From Candidatus Pantoea formicae (lineage in GTDB: Bacteria; Pseudomonadota; Gammaproteobacteria; Enterobacterales; Enterobacteriaceae), in NCBI RefSeq assembly GCF_011752625.1, contig NZ_VWXD01000006.1:248001-312000 (forward strand): DNA of 64,000 bases, written 5' to 3'. A program made the translations under genes and the position numbers. Shown one piece after another: positions 19,061 to 29,900 of this stretch (positions within the stretch are counted from its first letter, which is position 1; each line of letters begins with the position of its first letter). The notes below the pieces were generated by a model. That model saw only the letters and a program-made list of their open reading frames with translations. It ran no database searches and was not told where the DNA came from.

Positions 19061-19330
19061 TCACTTCACATTAAAGCGGAGCTGACCTTCCAGCTCCTCT
19101 TCTGCTTCATCAAACAACAGAATCAATGCACCATAGCGGCGTTTCTGCCCTTTCCCCAGATTCACAAACTCAATCTCCAGTGGCAAAGGCAACTTCTCAC
19201 CCATGATCGCATCCCAGAGATCGTCAAGATCGCTAATGGCTAGATCTGTTAACCCAAAACGATCGCTGAACTGCCGGTAGAAATGGGCCTGATCGACGAT
19301 TTCGTTGAAATCGAAACGCTCGATTCTCAT
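19061..19330 (-). CDS. yhcO: Barstar-family protein YhcO
   Basis: An 89-residue protein of the barstar fold (ribonuclease inhibitor family), the size of E. coli YhcO. The family pattern of a short first strand, helix F-Y-x-x-F-x-x-x-F-G and the D-L-D-D-L-W-D-A-I segment is visible at residues 17-43. No barnase-like gene is nearby, so the partner is unknown. It is followed on the same strand direction (upstream) by the gabD-like gene after 14 bp and may share its transcript. Confidence 0.85.
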   Translation of the reverse strand: MRIERFDFNEIVDQAHFYRQFSDRFGLTDLAISDLDDLWDAIMGEKLPLPLEIEFVNLGKGQKRRYGALILLFDEAEEELEGQLRFNVK

Positions 19331-19344
19331 GGTGATGCCCTCTT

Positions 19345-20799
19345 TTAGGCAAGTCCGCCAATGTGCAGCGCTTTAACCTCAAGATACTCTTCCATCCCCA
19401 GTACCGACCCTTCACGACCCAGTCCCGACTCCTTCACGCCACCAAAGGGGGCCAGCTCGGTAGACACCGCACATTCGTTGATACCGACCATCCCCGCCTC
19501 CAAAGCCGCCGACACGCGGAACACACGTTGAAGATTTTGCGTGTAGAAATAGGCTGCCAGACCATATTCAGTATTGTTAGCCCGTTTAATCACATCCGCT
19601 TCATCATCGAAACGGAAACAAGCCGCCACGGGACCAAATGTCTCTTCTTGCGCCAGTTTCATGCCTTCATGAGCATCGCCTATTACGGTAGGCTGCCAGA
19701 AGTTTCCGCCCAACGGGTGACGCTCGCCGCCCGTTAGCAATCTACCGCCTTTACTCACAGCATCCTTCACATGCTCTTCCACTTTCTCTAGGGCAGAAGG
19801 TTCAATCAACGGGCCAACTATCACGCCCTCTTCAACGCCATTGCCCACTTTGAGCTTGCCGACTGCGTCAGCCAATTGATTGACGAACCGATCGTAGACA
19901 GCATTGTGAACATAAAAGCGGTTAACGCTGACACATACCTGTCCGGCATTACGAAATTTATTGGCGATCGCGCCCTGCACGGCGGCGTCGATATCCGCAT
20001 CTTCAAACACGATATAGGGCGCATTGCCCCCCAGTTCCATGGAGATCTTCTTCATGGTCTCAGCAGCATTACGCATCAGCGTCTTACCCACTGCCGTAGA
20101 GCCGGTGAAGGAGATTTTGCGTACCGCCTGGCTTGCCATAATGGCATCGCTGATAGCGTGCGTATCACCTGCCACCGCGTTTAATACGCCGTCTGGCACC
20201 CCGGCTTCCTGTGCCAATGCCAGCAAAGCAAACGCGCAGAGCGGTGTGTTATTGGCGGGCTTGATGATGCCAGTACAACCAGCGGCCAGCGCCGGGCCTA
20301 ATTTACGTGTCAGCATAGCCATCGGGAAATTCCACGGCGTGATAGCCGCGACAACGCCAATAGGTTCACGCGTCGCCAGAATGCGCGATCCCGGCTTAGC
20401 CGGTGGGATAATTTCACCATTGGCGCGCTTAGCCTGTTCGGCAAACCATTGGATGAAGCTCGCGGCGTATTCCACTTCACCTTCAGCTTCTTTCAGTGGT
20501 TTGCCTTGCTCAGCGGTCATTAACTGTCCGAGCCAGCTTTTGTTCTCAATGATCAGTTGATACCAGCGATGAAGAATTTCTGCGCGCTGCTTCGCGGTTT
20601 TATCGCGCCAGGCGGGAAAGGCTTGCTGCGCAGCGGCAATCGCCTGCTCTGTCTCCGCTTTCCCGGCCTTAGCGACTTTTGCCAGTACTTCGCCGGTAGC
20701 GGGATTGGTCACATCAAAGGTCGCCGTGGTGGTGTGCCATTGGCCCGCCGCGAAGTAACCTGTTTTGAATAGCGCGTGTTGTTGAAGAGAGTTATACAT
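19345..20799 (-). CDS. gabD: NAD(P)-dependent succinate-semialdehyde dehydrogenase-like (GabD family)
   Basis: Aldehyde dehydrogenase of 484 residues, the size of GabD, which oxidises succinate semialdehyde to succinate. Seen: TPWNFPMAM, the cofactor-binding FTGSTAVGK, ELGGNAPYIVF with the general base Glu, and the catalytic Cys in RNAGQVCVS. The start at 20799 has a ggag ribosome site 8 bp upstream. E. coli has no such gene between yhcO and aaeB, so this is an insertion relative to that order. A close alternative is another semialdehyde or glutarate dehydrogenase; substrate is inferred from family. Confidence 0.8.
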   Translation of the reverse strand: MYNSLQQHALFKTGYFAAGQWHTTTATFDVTNPATGEVLAKVAKAGKAETEQAIAAAQQAFPAWRDKTAKQRAEILHRWYQLIIENKSWLGQLMTAEQGKPLKEAEGEVEYAASFIQWFAEQAKRANGEIIPPAKPGSRILATREPIGVVAAITPWNFPMAMLTRKLGPALAAGCTGIIKPANNTPLCAFALLALAQEAGVPDGVLNAVAGDTHAISDAIMASQAVRKISFTGSTAVGKTLMRNAAETMKKISMELGGNAPYIVFEDADIDAAVQGAIANKFRNAGQVCVSVNRFYVHNAVYDRFVNQLADAVGKLKVGNGVEEGVIVGPLIEPSALEKVEEHVKDAVSKGGRLLTGGERHPLGGNFWQPTVIGDAHEGMKLAQEETFGPVAACFRFDDEADVIKRANNTEYGLAAYFYTQNLQRVFRVSAALEAGMVGINECAVSTELAPFGGVKESGLGREGSVLGMEEYLEVKALHIGGLA

Positions 20800-20877
20800 C
20801 GATATTCTCCTGTCAGTTTGCATCCTGTCAGAAAAGTATAGATGCCAAAACCGCAGGGTTTTGTGTCAGCGTGGGAT

Positions 20878-20905
20878 CAAAAAAGCCGCTGCGGAGTGCA
20901 GCGGC
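20878..20905 (-). terminator. Terminator of the aaeXAB operon
   Basis: Read on the minus strand, the stem gccgctgc/gcagcggc is followed by tttttt. It starts 6 bp after the aaeB stop. Confidence 0.88.
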
Positions 20906-20910
20906 CGGTT

Positions 20911-22863
20911 TCAGATTTGGATGAGGGTGTTCTGATACTTATCCAGCATCAGCGAGAGTCGCTTCACGGGCTCAGTCACACTCTCTGGTGCCGAATAGTG
21001 ATGAAGTTTTTCCTGATAAATCTCCAGCTCTTTCAGCAACCGCTCAAAGTAATAGCGCCGCTTGTCATCGCTGGTAGCCGAGATGACCCGATCTGCCGTG
21101 TAACGCAGCTGTCGGTGATACGCCGACAGCTCAGCATTGATCGGGACTTCCGCATTGCGCAGTCGCTGGTGTCCAATAATCAAGGTCAGCGCGATACGGT
21201 ATTTATCAATATCGCCTGGGAACAGATTGAGCAATAAGAACAACTGCTGATAGAGCGCAGGTAAATGGTTCTCGCGACGTCGCGCCTGGTTGGTTGTTAA
21301 GGCGGCCACAGCGGCATACATGAAGCGGTTGAGCAGTTTACGGCCAGTACGCGCTTTCGACTTATCGCGGATGAGCAGAATCACCATCATCGCCACGAAG
21401 CTGCCAATCCACTGACCCAACGCGTTATCAAGGAATACGTTGAACTCAAACTTCATTGGATTATCCAGCACCAGCACGTTGATAGTACCAATCAGCGCAC
21501 CCAGCGTCCCGATCTGCCGCCGTTGCACAAAAATACCGCCGATAAAGCCCAAAGCGCCGATCGCAATACACAATAGCAATGCACTTTGCTGCGTCGCAGG
21601 CAGGATATAAACGAAGTAGAGCAAGCCCAGCGGAACGGCAAACGCCATGCCGTAGAAGAAGTCTTTTGCCATCATCAGCGGATTCGGCATACGCATGGCC
21701 AACGCGGTGATGACCGCGAGCATCACCATACAGCCACTGGCGGAGGTCCAGCCCGTATACAGCCAGAACAGCGAACCGAGCGCCGTGGCGACAAACGTAC
21801 GCACGCCGTTGATCATCGCATGATGGGTTTCTGCAGAGCGCGCTTGAATCACCACTTCACGCTGTAAAATACTCTCTTCCAGCGTGGTAATGCGGCTGTT
21901 GCTTTTCACCCCGTTGATTAACAGCAGATACTCCGTGGCCGCACCGACCCAGCTTGCAACCGTCATCGGCACCGTTTTGCTGGTGATGCCAATCAAGCGG
22001 CGCATCACCTTCATACGTTTATGCACATCGTTAACGTTGCTGACCTCTTTCTCAATCAGCAGACGATACTGCGGCGGAATATATTCCGGGCGTGAATTCT
22101 GAATCAGGAAGGTTTCTGCAGCTTGGGTGATCAAGGTGAGCGACAGCGTATTCAGCATCTGCAGGCGTCGGCTGGTGTTCTTCCAGCGTGATGACTCCAT
22201 TAACAACTGGCTACGCATGCCGTTAAGTGCGGTGGTACGACGCACCAGCGCGCTCCAGGCTCTATCGACTTCGTCTTTATCACCATGCGCCACGCACAGT
22301 TGTAGCAGCTTGTAATGTGCCACCAGCAGCGCATCGACTTCCGCATCGATCACTTTTTTAATCGAACGCGGTGAGAACAGCATATCAGCGAGAATCGCAC
22401 ACAGAATACCAATCACGATTTCGCTGCAACGCTCCACAGCAAACTGCGGTGCCAAAGTGAGGCCGCCGCTGGCATCTGCCGTGACCACAATAATGAGCGC
22501 GGTGTAACCCGCAAGGCCGAGTGCGTAGGAGTTCTCCACTTTGATCAGTGAAGAGAGCCAGACGCACATCCCTGCCCACAAGCAGCACAGTAACAACATG
22601 ACCACCGGCGCACGCACCGTAGCAATCATGATGGTGAGTGCAGCGATACAGCCAATAAAGGTACCAATAATGCGTAGAATGCCGCGATAGCGCAGTGCGC
22701 CAGAGTAGGGATCTCCCCCTGCAGCAAAAGCGGTACCACCGGCCACAATACCGGCAGTCATCACCGCCCAACGCGGCGTTTCCAGATTAAAGTGAAAGCC
22801 AATCATCAGCGCGGCGACCAGCGCGAATGTCAGCTTCACCGGGAAACGCAAAAACTCAATCAT
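20911..22863 (-). CDS. aaeB: p-Hydroxybenzoic acid efflux pump subunit AaeB
   Basis: Inner membrane transporter of 650 residues of the aromatic acid exporter (FUSC/PET) family that exports aromatic carboxylic acids. There are two blocks of about five to six transmembrane helices (roughly residues 10-165 and 360-510), each followed by a cytoplasmic domain. The gene is preceded by aaeA with an 11-bp gap and aaeX, the E. coli operon order aaeX-aaeA-aaeB. It is probably controlled by the divergent LysR regulator AaeR. Confidence 0.93.
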   Translation of the reverse strand: MIEFLRFPVKLTFALVAALMIGFHFNLETPRWAVMTAGIVAGGTAFAAGGDPYSGALRYRGILRIIGTFIGCIAALTIMIATVRAPVVMLLLCCLWAGMCVWLSSLIKVENSYALGLAGYTALIIVVTADASGGLTLAPQFAVERCSEIVIGILCAILADMLFSPRSIKKVIDAEVDALLVAHYKLLQLCVAHGDKDEVDRAWSALVRRTTALNGMRSQLLMESSRWKNTSRRLQMLNTLSLTLITQAAETFLIQNSRPEYIPPQYRLLIEKEVSNVNDVHKRMKVMRRLIGITSKTVPMTVASWVGAATEYLLLINGVKSNSRITTLEESILQREVVIQARSAETHHAMINGVRTFVATALGSLFWLYTGWTSASGCMVMLAVITALAMRMPNPLMMAKDFFYGMAFAVPLGLLYFVYILPATQQSALLLCIAIGALGFIGGIFVQRRQIGTLGALIGTINVLVLDNPMKFEFNVFLDNALGQWIGSFVAMMVILLIRDKSKARTGRKLLNRFMYAAVAALTTNQARRRENHLPALYQQLFLLLNLFPGDIDKYRIALTLIIGHQRLRNAEVPINAELSAYHRQLRYTADRVISATSDDKRRYYFERLLKELEIYQEKLHHYSAPESVTEPVKRLSLMLDKYQNTLIQI

Positions 22864-22874
22864 AACGCCCTCGC

Positions 22875-23804
22875 TTAACCAAACTCGCGCAGGCGGTTAA
22901 AGAACTGCGCCAGCGGCGAGACTTTGGTCTGACGATCTTTGTCACCGGTGATCACCACGGTGGCGGTGGTCCCCGCAGGGAAGCGGTTACCGGGCTGATC
23001 GTCAAGATGAATACGCACTGGCACACGCTGTGCCAAACGCACCCACTCAAGATTGGAGTCGATGGTTGCCATACCTTTGCTATCGACGCTGCTGCTGCTG
23101 TTGGTCACACCGGCAGCGATGCTGTCCACGGTGCCGCGCAGCACAGTATTACTGCCCAGCGGGGTAATTTCGGCACGGAAGCCCGGACGTACGCCATCCA
23201 GTTTGGTCTCTTCCATATAGGCCAACACGTAGAACGAGTGCTGCTGTACCAGCGCAACGGCGACAGAACCACGCGTGATGAACTCACCTTCATAGACATT
23301 GAGGTTAGTCACCCAGCCGTCGGACGGTGCTTTAATGGTGGTACGATCCAAATCGATCACTGCCAAATCGCGTGTCGCAACCGACTTCGCCAACTGGTGT
23401 TCGCTGGTTTGCAGATCGTTGTTGGCCTGATCGATAGCTTCACGTGACATCGCGCTGGTGCCGAGTTGGTTACGACGCGCCGCTTCACGGCGTTTCTCGT
23501 TTACTAGTGCCTGGTAATATTCGACATCGGCTTGGGCTTCATCCAGCGCTTTTTGGTAGCGTGGGCGATCGACCACAAACAGCGTGTCGCCTTTTTTCAC
23601 CAGTTGGTTATCACGCACTGGCACATCCGTAATAAGGCCGGTGACATCGGGTGAGATTGCCACAACATCGGCGGAGAATTTGGCGTCACGCGTCCAGGGC
23701 GATTCGGTGTAAAACACCCAGGCGCGGAAGATGATCACGATTGCGATGATAACCAGCAGGAGCGTAATCGCGTAACGCGCGATTTTTCTTATTAGCGCTT
23801 TCAC
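22875..23804 (-). CDS. aaeA: p-Hydroxybenzoic acid efflux pump adaptor AaeA
   Basis: Membrane fusion protein of 309 residues that works with AaeB. It has one N-terminal transmembrane helix (residues 12-30), a lipoyl-like part (DVVAISPDVTGLITDVPVRDN), a helical hairpin (about 75-140), the second lipoyl half (IKAPSDGWVTNL) and a beta-barrel domain. Length matches E. coli AaeA (310, recalled). The operon has no outer membrane partner of its own, so it likely uses TolC. Confidence 0.94.
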   Translation of the reverse strand: MKALIRKIARYAITLLLVIIAIVIIFRAWVFYTESPWTRDAKFSADVVAISPDVTGLITDVPVRDNQLVKKGDTLFVVDRPRYQKALDEAQADVEYYQALVNEKRREAARRNQLGTSAMSREAIDQANNDLQTSEHQLAKSVATRDLAVIDLDRTTIKAPSDGWVTNLNVYEGEFITRGSVAVALVQQHSFYVLAYMEETKLDGVRPGFRAEITPLGSNTVLRGTVDSIAAGVTNSSSSVDSKGMATIDSNLEWVRLAQRVPVRIHLDDQPGNRFPAGTTATVVITGDKDRQTKVSPLAQFFNRLREFG

Positions 23805-23813
23805 TTAAAAACC

Positions 23814-24017
23814 TCAGACGAATAGACGGGATACAAGGTAAAACACACAGCAGTACAACGCTGTGTTAAAAAGTGCCGGATGCCACACCAGATCGTAAAG
23901 TCCGCTGGGCGTCAGCACGCGTTTCACCAGCCAGAACAGCGCCAGCGAAACCAGTAGTTCAATGAAGATGGGCGGAAAACTCAGCCCGAATACCACAAAT
24001 ACCGGAAGCACACTCAT
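23814..24017 (-). CDS. aaeX: Small membrane protein AaeX
   Basis: A 67-residue protein with two transmembrane helices (about 8-32 and 42-66), identical in length to E. coli AaeX. It is the first gene of the efflux operon, 9 bp upstream of aaeA. Its role is not known. Confidence 0.9.
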   Translation of the reverse strand: MSVLPVFVVFGLSFPPIFIELLVSLALFWLVKRVLTPSGLYDLVWHPALFNTALYCCVFYLVSRLFV

Positions 24018-24275
24018 TTCGGTTCCTTAGTTCGACCTTGCCGGATCGCACCGATACCCACCCTCATGCCACGTAGCACGTTGGGTTGATAGTCAGGGGA
24101 TAATTGGGAGACTGATGGCAACATTCAGGCCGCATTGCGCTAATGATAGCGTATCATCGAGTAAACACAGCCGTGTTAAGGTGCGGTGAACAGACCCAGC
24201 GTGCGTATAGTAACGCGCTTGACTATACGTTTTCTACATATTGTGAGCTAAATCACTTTTTAGCCAGAGTAAACA
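24018..24275. promoter_or_regulatory. Divergent control region aaeX/aaeR
   Basis: This 258-bp region carries the two divergent promoters. LysR regulators normally bind such regions at T-N11-A motifs. AT-rich promoter-like DNA (ctatacgttttctacatattgtgagc) lies just before aaeR. No exact operator can be assigned by eye. Confidence 0.5.
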
Positions 24276-25193
24276 ATGGAACGACTCAAAGGCATGTCCA
24301 TCTTCGCCAAAGTGGTTGAATTAGGCTCATTTACCGCGGCGGCACGTCAACTCCATCTTAGCGTTTCGTCAATCAGCCAGATCGTGGCCAAACTGGAAGA
24401 TGAACTGCAGGTTAAATTGTTAAATCGCAGCACACGCAGCCTTGGCCTGACCGAAGCCGGCAAGATCTACTATCAAGGTTGTCGCCGTATGCTAGCGGAA
24501 GCATCACAGGTTCACGAACAGCTATACGCCTTTAATAATACGCCAATCGGCATTTTGCGCATCGGCTGTTCTTCAACAATGGCGCAAAATGTTTTGTCGG
24601 CGATGACCAGCGAAATGCTGAAAGAATATCCCGGTCTGAGCGTCAATCTGGTGACAGGCATTCCGGCTCCGGATCTGATTGCCAACGGGCTGGATCTGGT
24701 GGTCCGTGTCGGCGCGTTGCAGGATTCCAATCTGTTCTCCCGTCGCCTCGGCGCGATGCCGATGGTGGTGTGTGCGGCAAAAAGCTACCTGGCGCTCAAT
24801 GGCACCCCAGATAAACCTGGCGAAATCGATAATTTTTCATGGCTGGAGTACAGCGTTCGCCCGGATAACACCTTTGAGCTGGTGGCACCAGAAGGTCTGG
24901 TCACCAAGCTCACACCGCAAGGGCGCTTCGTGACTAATGATTCACAAACGCTGATTCGCTGGCTGAAGGCAGGTTGTGGTATTGCTTATGTGCCATTGAT
25001 GTGGGTGATTGATGAAATCAACGCTGGAGAGATCGATATTCTGTTCCCGCAATACTATTCAGAACCCCGTCCGGTGTATGCGCTCTATACCGAGAAGGAC
25101 AAGATGCCGTTGAAAGTGCAGGTGTGTATTGATTATCTGACCGAGTACTTTAAGCAAGTGGCGCAGCAGTATCAGCAGCATCGTAAAAGCTGA
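24276..25193 (+). CDS. aaeR: LysR-type regulator AaeR
   Basis: LysR-family regulator of 305 residues, with the N-terminal winged helix-turn-helix (residues 1-60: FTAAARQLHLSVSSISQIVAKLEDEL) and C-terminal effector-binding domain (about 90-295). Its divergent position next to aaeXAB matches E. coli, where AaeR responds to aromatic carboxylic acids and activates the pump. Length is close to the 309 of E. coli. Confidence 0.92.
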   Translation: MERLKGMSIFAKVVELGSFTAAARQLHLSVSSISQIVAKLEDELQVKLLNRSTRSLGLTEAGKIYYQGCRRMLAEASQVHEQLYAFNNTPIGILRIGCSSTMAQNVLSAMTSEMLKEYPGLSVNLVTGIPAPDLIANGLDLVVRVGALQDSNLFSRRLGAMPMVVCAAKSYLALNGTPDKPGEIDNFSWLEYSVRPDNTFELVAPEGLVTKLTPQGRFVTNDSQTLIRWLKAGCGIAYVPLMWVIDEINAGEIDILFPQYYSEPRPVYALYTEKDKMPLKVQVCIDYLTEYFKQVAQQYQQHRKS

Positions 25194-25203
25194 TACCCCA
25201 GGT

Positions 25204-25425
25204 CGCCATAAATGGCGCCCCTACGGGTTCGGTGAGGTTTTCGTAGGGGGCGCATTTTTTGCGCTCCTGGCATTGGAGGACGCCATAAATGGCGCCCCTA
25301 CAGAGGACGGTGCCATCATTCATGGAGTGCATCATGAGGAAAGCAGGTTCAACGGTAAGTTGCAGGGCGCGCCATAGGGAAAGCAGGTGCTACGGTAATT
25401 CGTAGGGTGCGCATTTATGCGCACC
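25204..25425. repeat. Cluster of short palindromic intergenic repeats
   Basis: Between aaeR and tldD the motif cgccataaatggcgcccctac occurs at about 25204-25225 and 25281-25302. Inverted or variant copies gtaggg(g)gcgcatttttgcgc occur at 25242-25268 and 25401-25425. Each unit is itself palindromic around gcgcat-ttatgcgc or gccataaatggc, like the REP-type repeats of enterobacteria. They could act as terminators or mRNA stabilisers for the convergent genes. Confidence 0.75.
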
Positions 25426-25433
25426 AGGAATCA

Positions 25434-26879
25434 TTAGGCCGTGCCGCCAACCGTGATTTTATCCAGTTTCAGGGTCGGCTGACCCACACCCACCGGCACG
25501 CTCTGCCCCTCTTTACCACACACGCCAACGCCTTTATCCAGTGCCAGATCGTTGCCCACCATTGAAATCTGCTGCATCGCTTCAATGCCGGAACCGATCA
25601 GCGTTGCGCCTTTCACCGGTTTGGTCACTTTGCCGTTCTCAATCAGATAGGCCTCTGAAGTGGAGAAGACAAATTTGCCGGATGTGATATCTACCTGCCC
25701 CCCACCGAAGTTTGGCGCATACAAGCCATACTCCACACTCTGAATAATATCCTGTGGCGTGGATTTGCCCGCCAGCATGTAGGTGTTGGTCATACGTGGC
25801 ATCGGCAGATGGGCATAAGACTCACGGCGGCCATTACCTGTTGGCGGCACCCCCATCAGACGCGCATTAAGCTTGTCCTGCATATAGCCTTTCAGTATGC
25901 CGTTCTCAATCAACACGTTGTATTGACCTGGCACCCCTTCATCATCCACCGCCAGAGAGCCTCGCAGGCCTTCGATGGTGCCATCGTCCACCACGGTGCA
26001 GAGTTCTGAGGCAACCAGTTGCCCCATCTTACCGCTGAATACGGAGGTTTCACGGCGGTTGAAATCACCTTCCAGACCGTGGCCCACCGCTTCATGCAGC
26101 AGCACGCCCGGCCAGCCTGCGCCCAGCACCACCGGCAAGGTTCCGGCAGGTGCCGCAACCGCAGACAGGTTAACCAGCGCCAAACGAACGGCTTCACGTG
26201 CCCATGCATCTGCACGCACATCGCCATTTTCATCGGCGAAGAAGAATTCATAACCGGTACGCGCGCCGCCGCCGCTAGAACCGCGCTCGCGCTTGCCCTG
26301 ATCTTCAACCTGCACGCTAATAGATAAACGCACCAGCGGACGAATATCTGCCGCCAGTGTGCCATCAGTCGCCGCCACCAGCACCTGCTCATACACACCG
26401 CTCAGGCTGGCATTGACTTCCTGCACGCGGGGATCGGTTGCACGGGCCACTTTGTCGACGCGATGCAGCAATGCAATTTTGTCTTCGCGCGTCAGGCTAT
26501 CCAGTGGGTTAATCGGGGCATACAGTGAACGATTGATCACAGCAGAAAGGGTATGCGCTTTGCCATTTCCCTGTTCCCGCACAATACTGCGTGCCGCTTC
26601 AGAAGACTGGCGCAGGGCGTTTAGGGTGATTTGGTCCGCGTAGGCGAAGCCCGTTTTCTCACCGCTGATGGCACGCACCCCCACACCTTGATCGATGTGG
26701 TAGGAGCCATCTTTAATGATTTTGTCTTCCAGCACCCATGATTCATGGAAGCTAGACTGGAAATAGAGATCGGCATAATCCAGACGACGTTCTGAAAGCT
26801 GCCCTAACAGGGAAAAAAGGTCCTGCTGATTAATGCTGTTCGCAGCTAGTAACTGCTCACTTACCAGATTCAGAGTCAT
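25434..26879 (-). CDS. tldD: Metalloprotease TldD
   Basis: A subunit of the TldD/TldE (PmbA) protease, 481 residues, as in E. coli. It matures microcin B17 and degrades CcdA. The zinc-binding HExxxH motif is visible as LLHEAVGHGLEGD (near residue 262), and Gly-rich conserved blocks follow (RMTNTYM, GGGQVDITSGKFVFS). It lies 64 bp after yhdP on the same strand. Confidence 0.96.
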   Translation of the reverse strand: MTLNLVSEQLLAANSINQQDLFSLLGQLSERRLDYADLYFQSSFHESWVLEDKIIKDGSYHIDQGVGVRAISGEKTGFAYADQITLNALRQSSEAARSIVREQGNGKAHTLSAVINRSLYAPINPLDSLTREDKIALLHRVDKVARATDPRVQEVNASLSGVYEQVLVAATDGTLAADIRPLVRLSISVQVEDQGKRERGSSGGGARTGYEFFFADENGDVRADAWAREAVRLALVNLSAVAAPAGTLPVVLGAGWPGVLLHEAVGHGLEGDFNRRETSVFSGKMGQLVASELCTVVDDGTIEGLRGSLAVDDEGVPGQYNVLIENGILKGYMQDKLNARLMGVPPTGNGRRESYAHLPMPRMTNTYMLAGKSTPQDIIQSVEYGLYAPNFGGGQVDITSGKFVFSTSEAYLIENGKVTKPVKGATLIGSGIEAMQQISMVGNDLALDKGVGVCGKEGQSVPVGVGQPTLKLDKITVGGTA

Positions 26880-26943
26880 CGTTTCTCACTCATTATGTGC
26901 TCGGATAGTCATAGCCTGCGGCAATTCCCCGACAACGTCAAAT

Positions 26944-29900
26944 TCACTTATTGTCGTCTTCGCGCGGTTTGCGCAGCACTTCACTGATTTCCGGTTTATC
27001 CAGTGGTCCGCTAATGTGATAACGCAGCAGTGAAATCTTATTCCATATCGGCCCCAAGACTTTACTGGCGGCAAACACCGCCGCACCAATCACTGGGTTG
27101 ACCACAAAAGCCGTTGCCACGCCAACACCGGCGGAAATTTCGGGTGCCACTACGGCTTCCATATCAATTTGGCGTTTCACCAGATCGATATGACCTTGCA
27201 TGGCGATATCCGCTTCAAGCCCATCTACCAGCAAGTTATCGGTGCGCATCACGCCATTTTCAATCCACGCCGTGCCGTTGATCGAGTCGAAGTAGAAGCC
27301 TTCGCTGAAGGTGTCGCTGAAGTCGAAACGCAGCTTGCGCAGCAGGGCATCAAAACTGAACAGACGCAGCAGCTGCCCCGCGCGGCCAGTATTCACATCG
27401 GCGATTTGACCTTTGCCGAAGTGGGTTTTCAGGGTGCCGCTTAAGGTCTCTTCCGAAGGCTGCCACGGTGCAGAGCGCCAGTGCAGGTCATAATCCAGTT
27501 TAAATGGCGCATCACGCAGCGGCGTGTTCATACCGAACCAGTTGGTAGCGTCATTAATATTCTTACCGCTCAGCGTCCCTTTCAAAGAGGTGCGCTGATC
27601 GCCCGGTTTGTTCACCCACTCACCGTTGATCAGCAACTTAGAACTGCCGGTATCCACGCTACCGTTAGTAAGCGCTAACGTATCGCCTTGCGGCTGTAAT
27701 CTGGCCTGCATGTGGCCAAACTTCTGACCGCGTAACCAACACTCGTCACAGTTAAACTGTATGGCTGGCCAACTGCTGAAGTTGATACTGCTGCTGTTGC
27801 CACCGAACGGTGAAGCCGCGCTGTCCTGCTTATCTGGCCATTCTGGATTGTAATAAAGATAGCTGAGGTCGATCTGCCAGGGTACATGCTGTGCGGTGAT
27901 CACATTGCCGCGCGCTTCGCGACTTGCCAGCTGCACTTGGGTGTTGCCTGTCGGGCCTTGCGTTACCGTGGCGTTAACGTCGTGCCATTTCTGGCCCCCC
28001 AAGGTTAATGTCGGCGTTCGTAAAATCACATCGCCCGGCAGTATAGCCCCGCCCACTTCTGTTTCGCCTTGCGCATTGCGCGAGCTACCCGACCCCGCCA
28101 GCAATGCCATCCAGGCTTCACCGTCCAGCGCGGGCAGATTGAGCTCCATACCGCGATTTTCGGGTAGTTTGGGTGTGCTCTTCGCGTCGTTAAGCCAGAT
28201 GCCACGATCAACGCGCAGTTGCGGTTCCAGAATCCAGCGGCTGTTAAAGCGGTTATGTTCACGTACGCTGCCGCTTAAGGTAAATCCATTCAGATCGCCG
28301 GTGGCATTGATGGCAATCGGCATCGCTTCACCACTTTGCTTATCCAGTGGTGCAGGTAAGTGACTGCTTACTGTTTTGCCATCGCCCTTGAGGTCGACTT
28401 TATAGGTAGCGCCACCTTTGTGCGGCAGTGTGATATCCACATTCCCCTGCCAGGCCAGGCTACCACTCAACTGGCTACGCACACTTTGCGGCAACGCTTT
28501 CAGTTTTGCCGGTTGCCAGTCCCCCAGCAGTTTGACGTTGACGCCAAAATCATTCGGATTTTCAGTGGTGCTAAAGCTGACCCCGGTTGGCTGCCCGAAC
28601 CAGTTGGCCTGCATCTCTTCGCTTTGGAGGTTGCCGTTGTTGTAACGGAAACGCCCAGTGAGATTGTTAAGTGTGGTGTTCAACGGCTTAATGTGCAGGC
28701 TATTGTTGTTCAAGAGCACGCTGCCACTGGCGTGCACCAGCTCACCGTCCAACGGAATATCCAGATTCAGCGAACCGCGGACGTTGCCACCAATCTGCAA
28801 CTGCTGTAGCGCAGCACCCAAGGTTGATTTCAGCGGCGTCTGTTCAAAGTAATCTGCAATTTGCTGGCCTTCCCCACTGAGATCGCCATCGATAATCAGC
28901 TTCTCTTTGAGATAGTCAGGAATCACCGCACTGACGTTGCGCGCGTCCACATCGCCCAGCTTGGTCTTCTCCGCCTTCATCCACAGTCCATTGTTTAAGA
29001 AGTCGAGATTGATATCGAGGTTCTCCAGCGCTGGCCAACCAGGCTGGAACTGGAACGTAGAGTTGCGCAGCGGCACCCACACCTCAAACATGCCGTCATT
29101 ATGTTTGAATGGGAACAAGCTCGGGTCCCCCGCGAACAACAGCGTAGCATTATCCACCTGCCCGCCTTTGATCGACTCACTGAGGAAGTGCGTCAGATCG
29201 TGCCCCATCAAGGGTTCAGGGAAGTAACGCCAGGCATCGCCCGCATCGGTCACACGAATACCAGCCAGAATGTCGAGGCGAGGCGATTTGCCAAGATTCT
29301 GCTGATAGCGGAAATCCCCTCTCGCCCACAGCGATCGCGCTTGTACATCGAGGTTTTGGCCATCCAGCGTTAAACCGTTGGCATCGCGTAACCAGTTAAG
29401 TTTTCCGGTGATCTGCTTAATCTGCAACGGAGCCTGGAACATATCGCCATAAGGCACTTCTGCTTGCCCCATCGCCACATCAAGCTGTCCATTACTCACG
29501 CTGCCTGTCGCACTGCCGTTCAAATTGCTGATACCCGGCAGTAGCTCCCATTGCTGCCAGGCCAGATTGCGCCATTTAGCTTGCAAACGTGTTTGCTCAG
29601 GTTGATTCAGCGGAATATCCAGCGCCAGCGCATCAATGTTGCCGCGCGGCTGTAGCGCACGCCAGTTATCCAGTAAAGCCGGCGATAACGGCTTGAACAG
29701 CGGTACTAAGGGCGCCAGACGTTCCAGATCGAGCTGCGTCGCACGCACACGCACTTCTGCGCCGCTGTTCGCGCCTAACATCTGGTGATCTTCCGGTTTC
29801 CACAGCACAGCGAAATGACCCGGTGCCCAGGCAATGCCATCCGTGCTGAGGCGCGTTTGCGGCACTGACAGACTCCAGCCGTTTTGGAAACGCGACAGAT

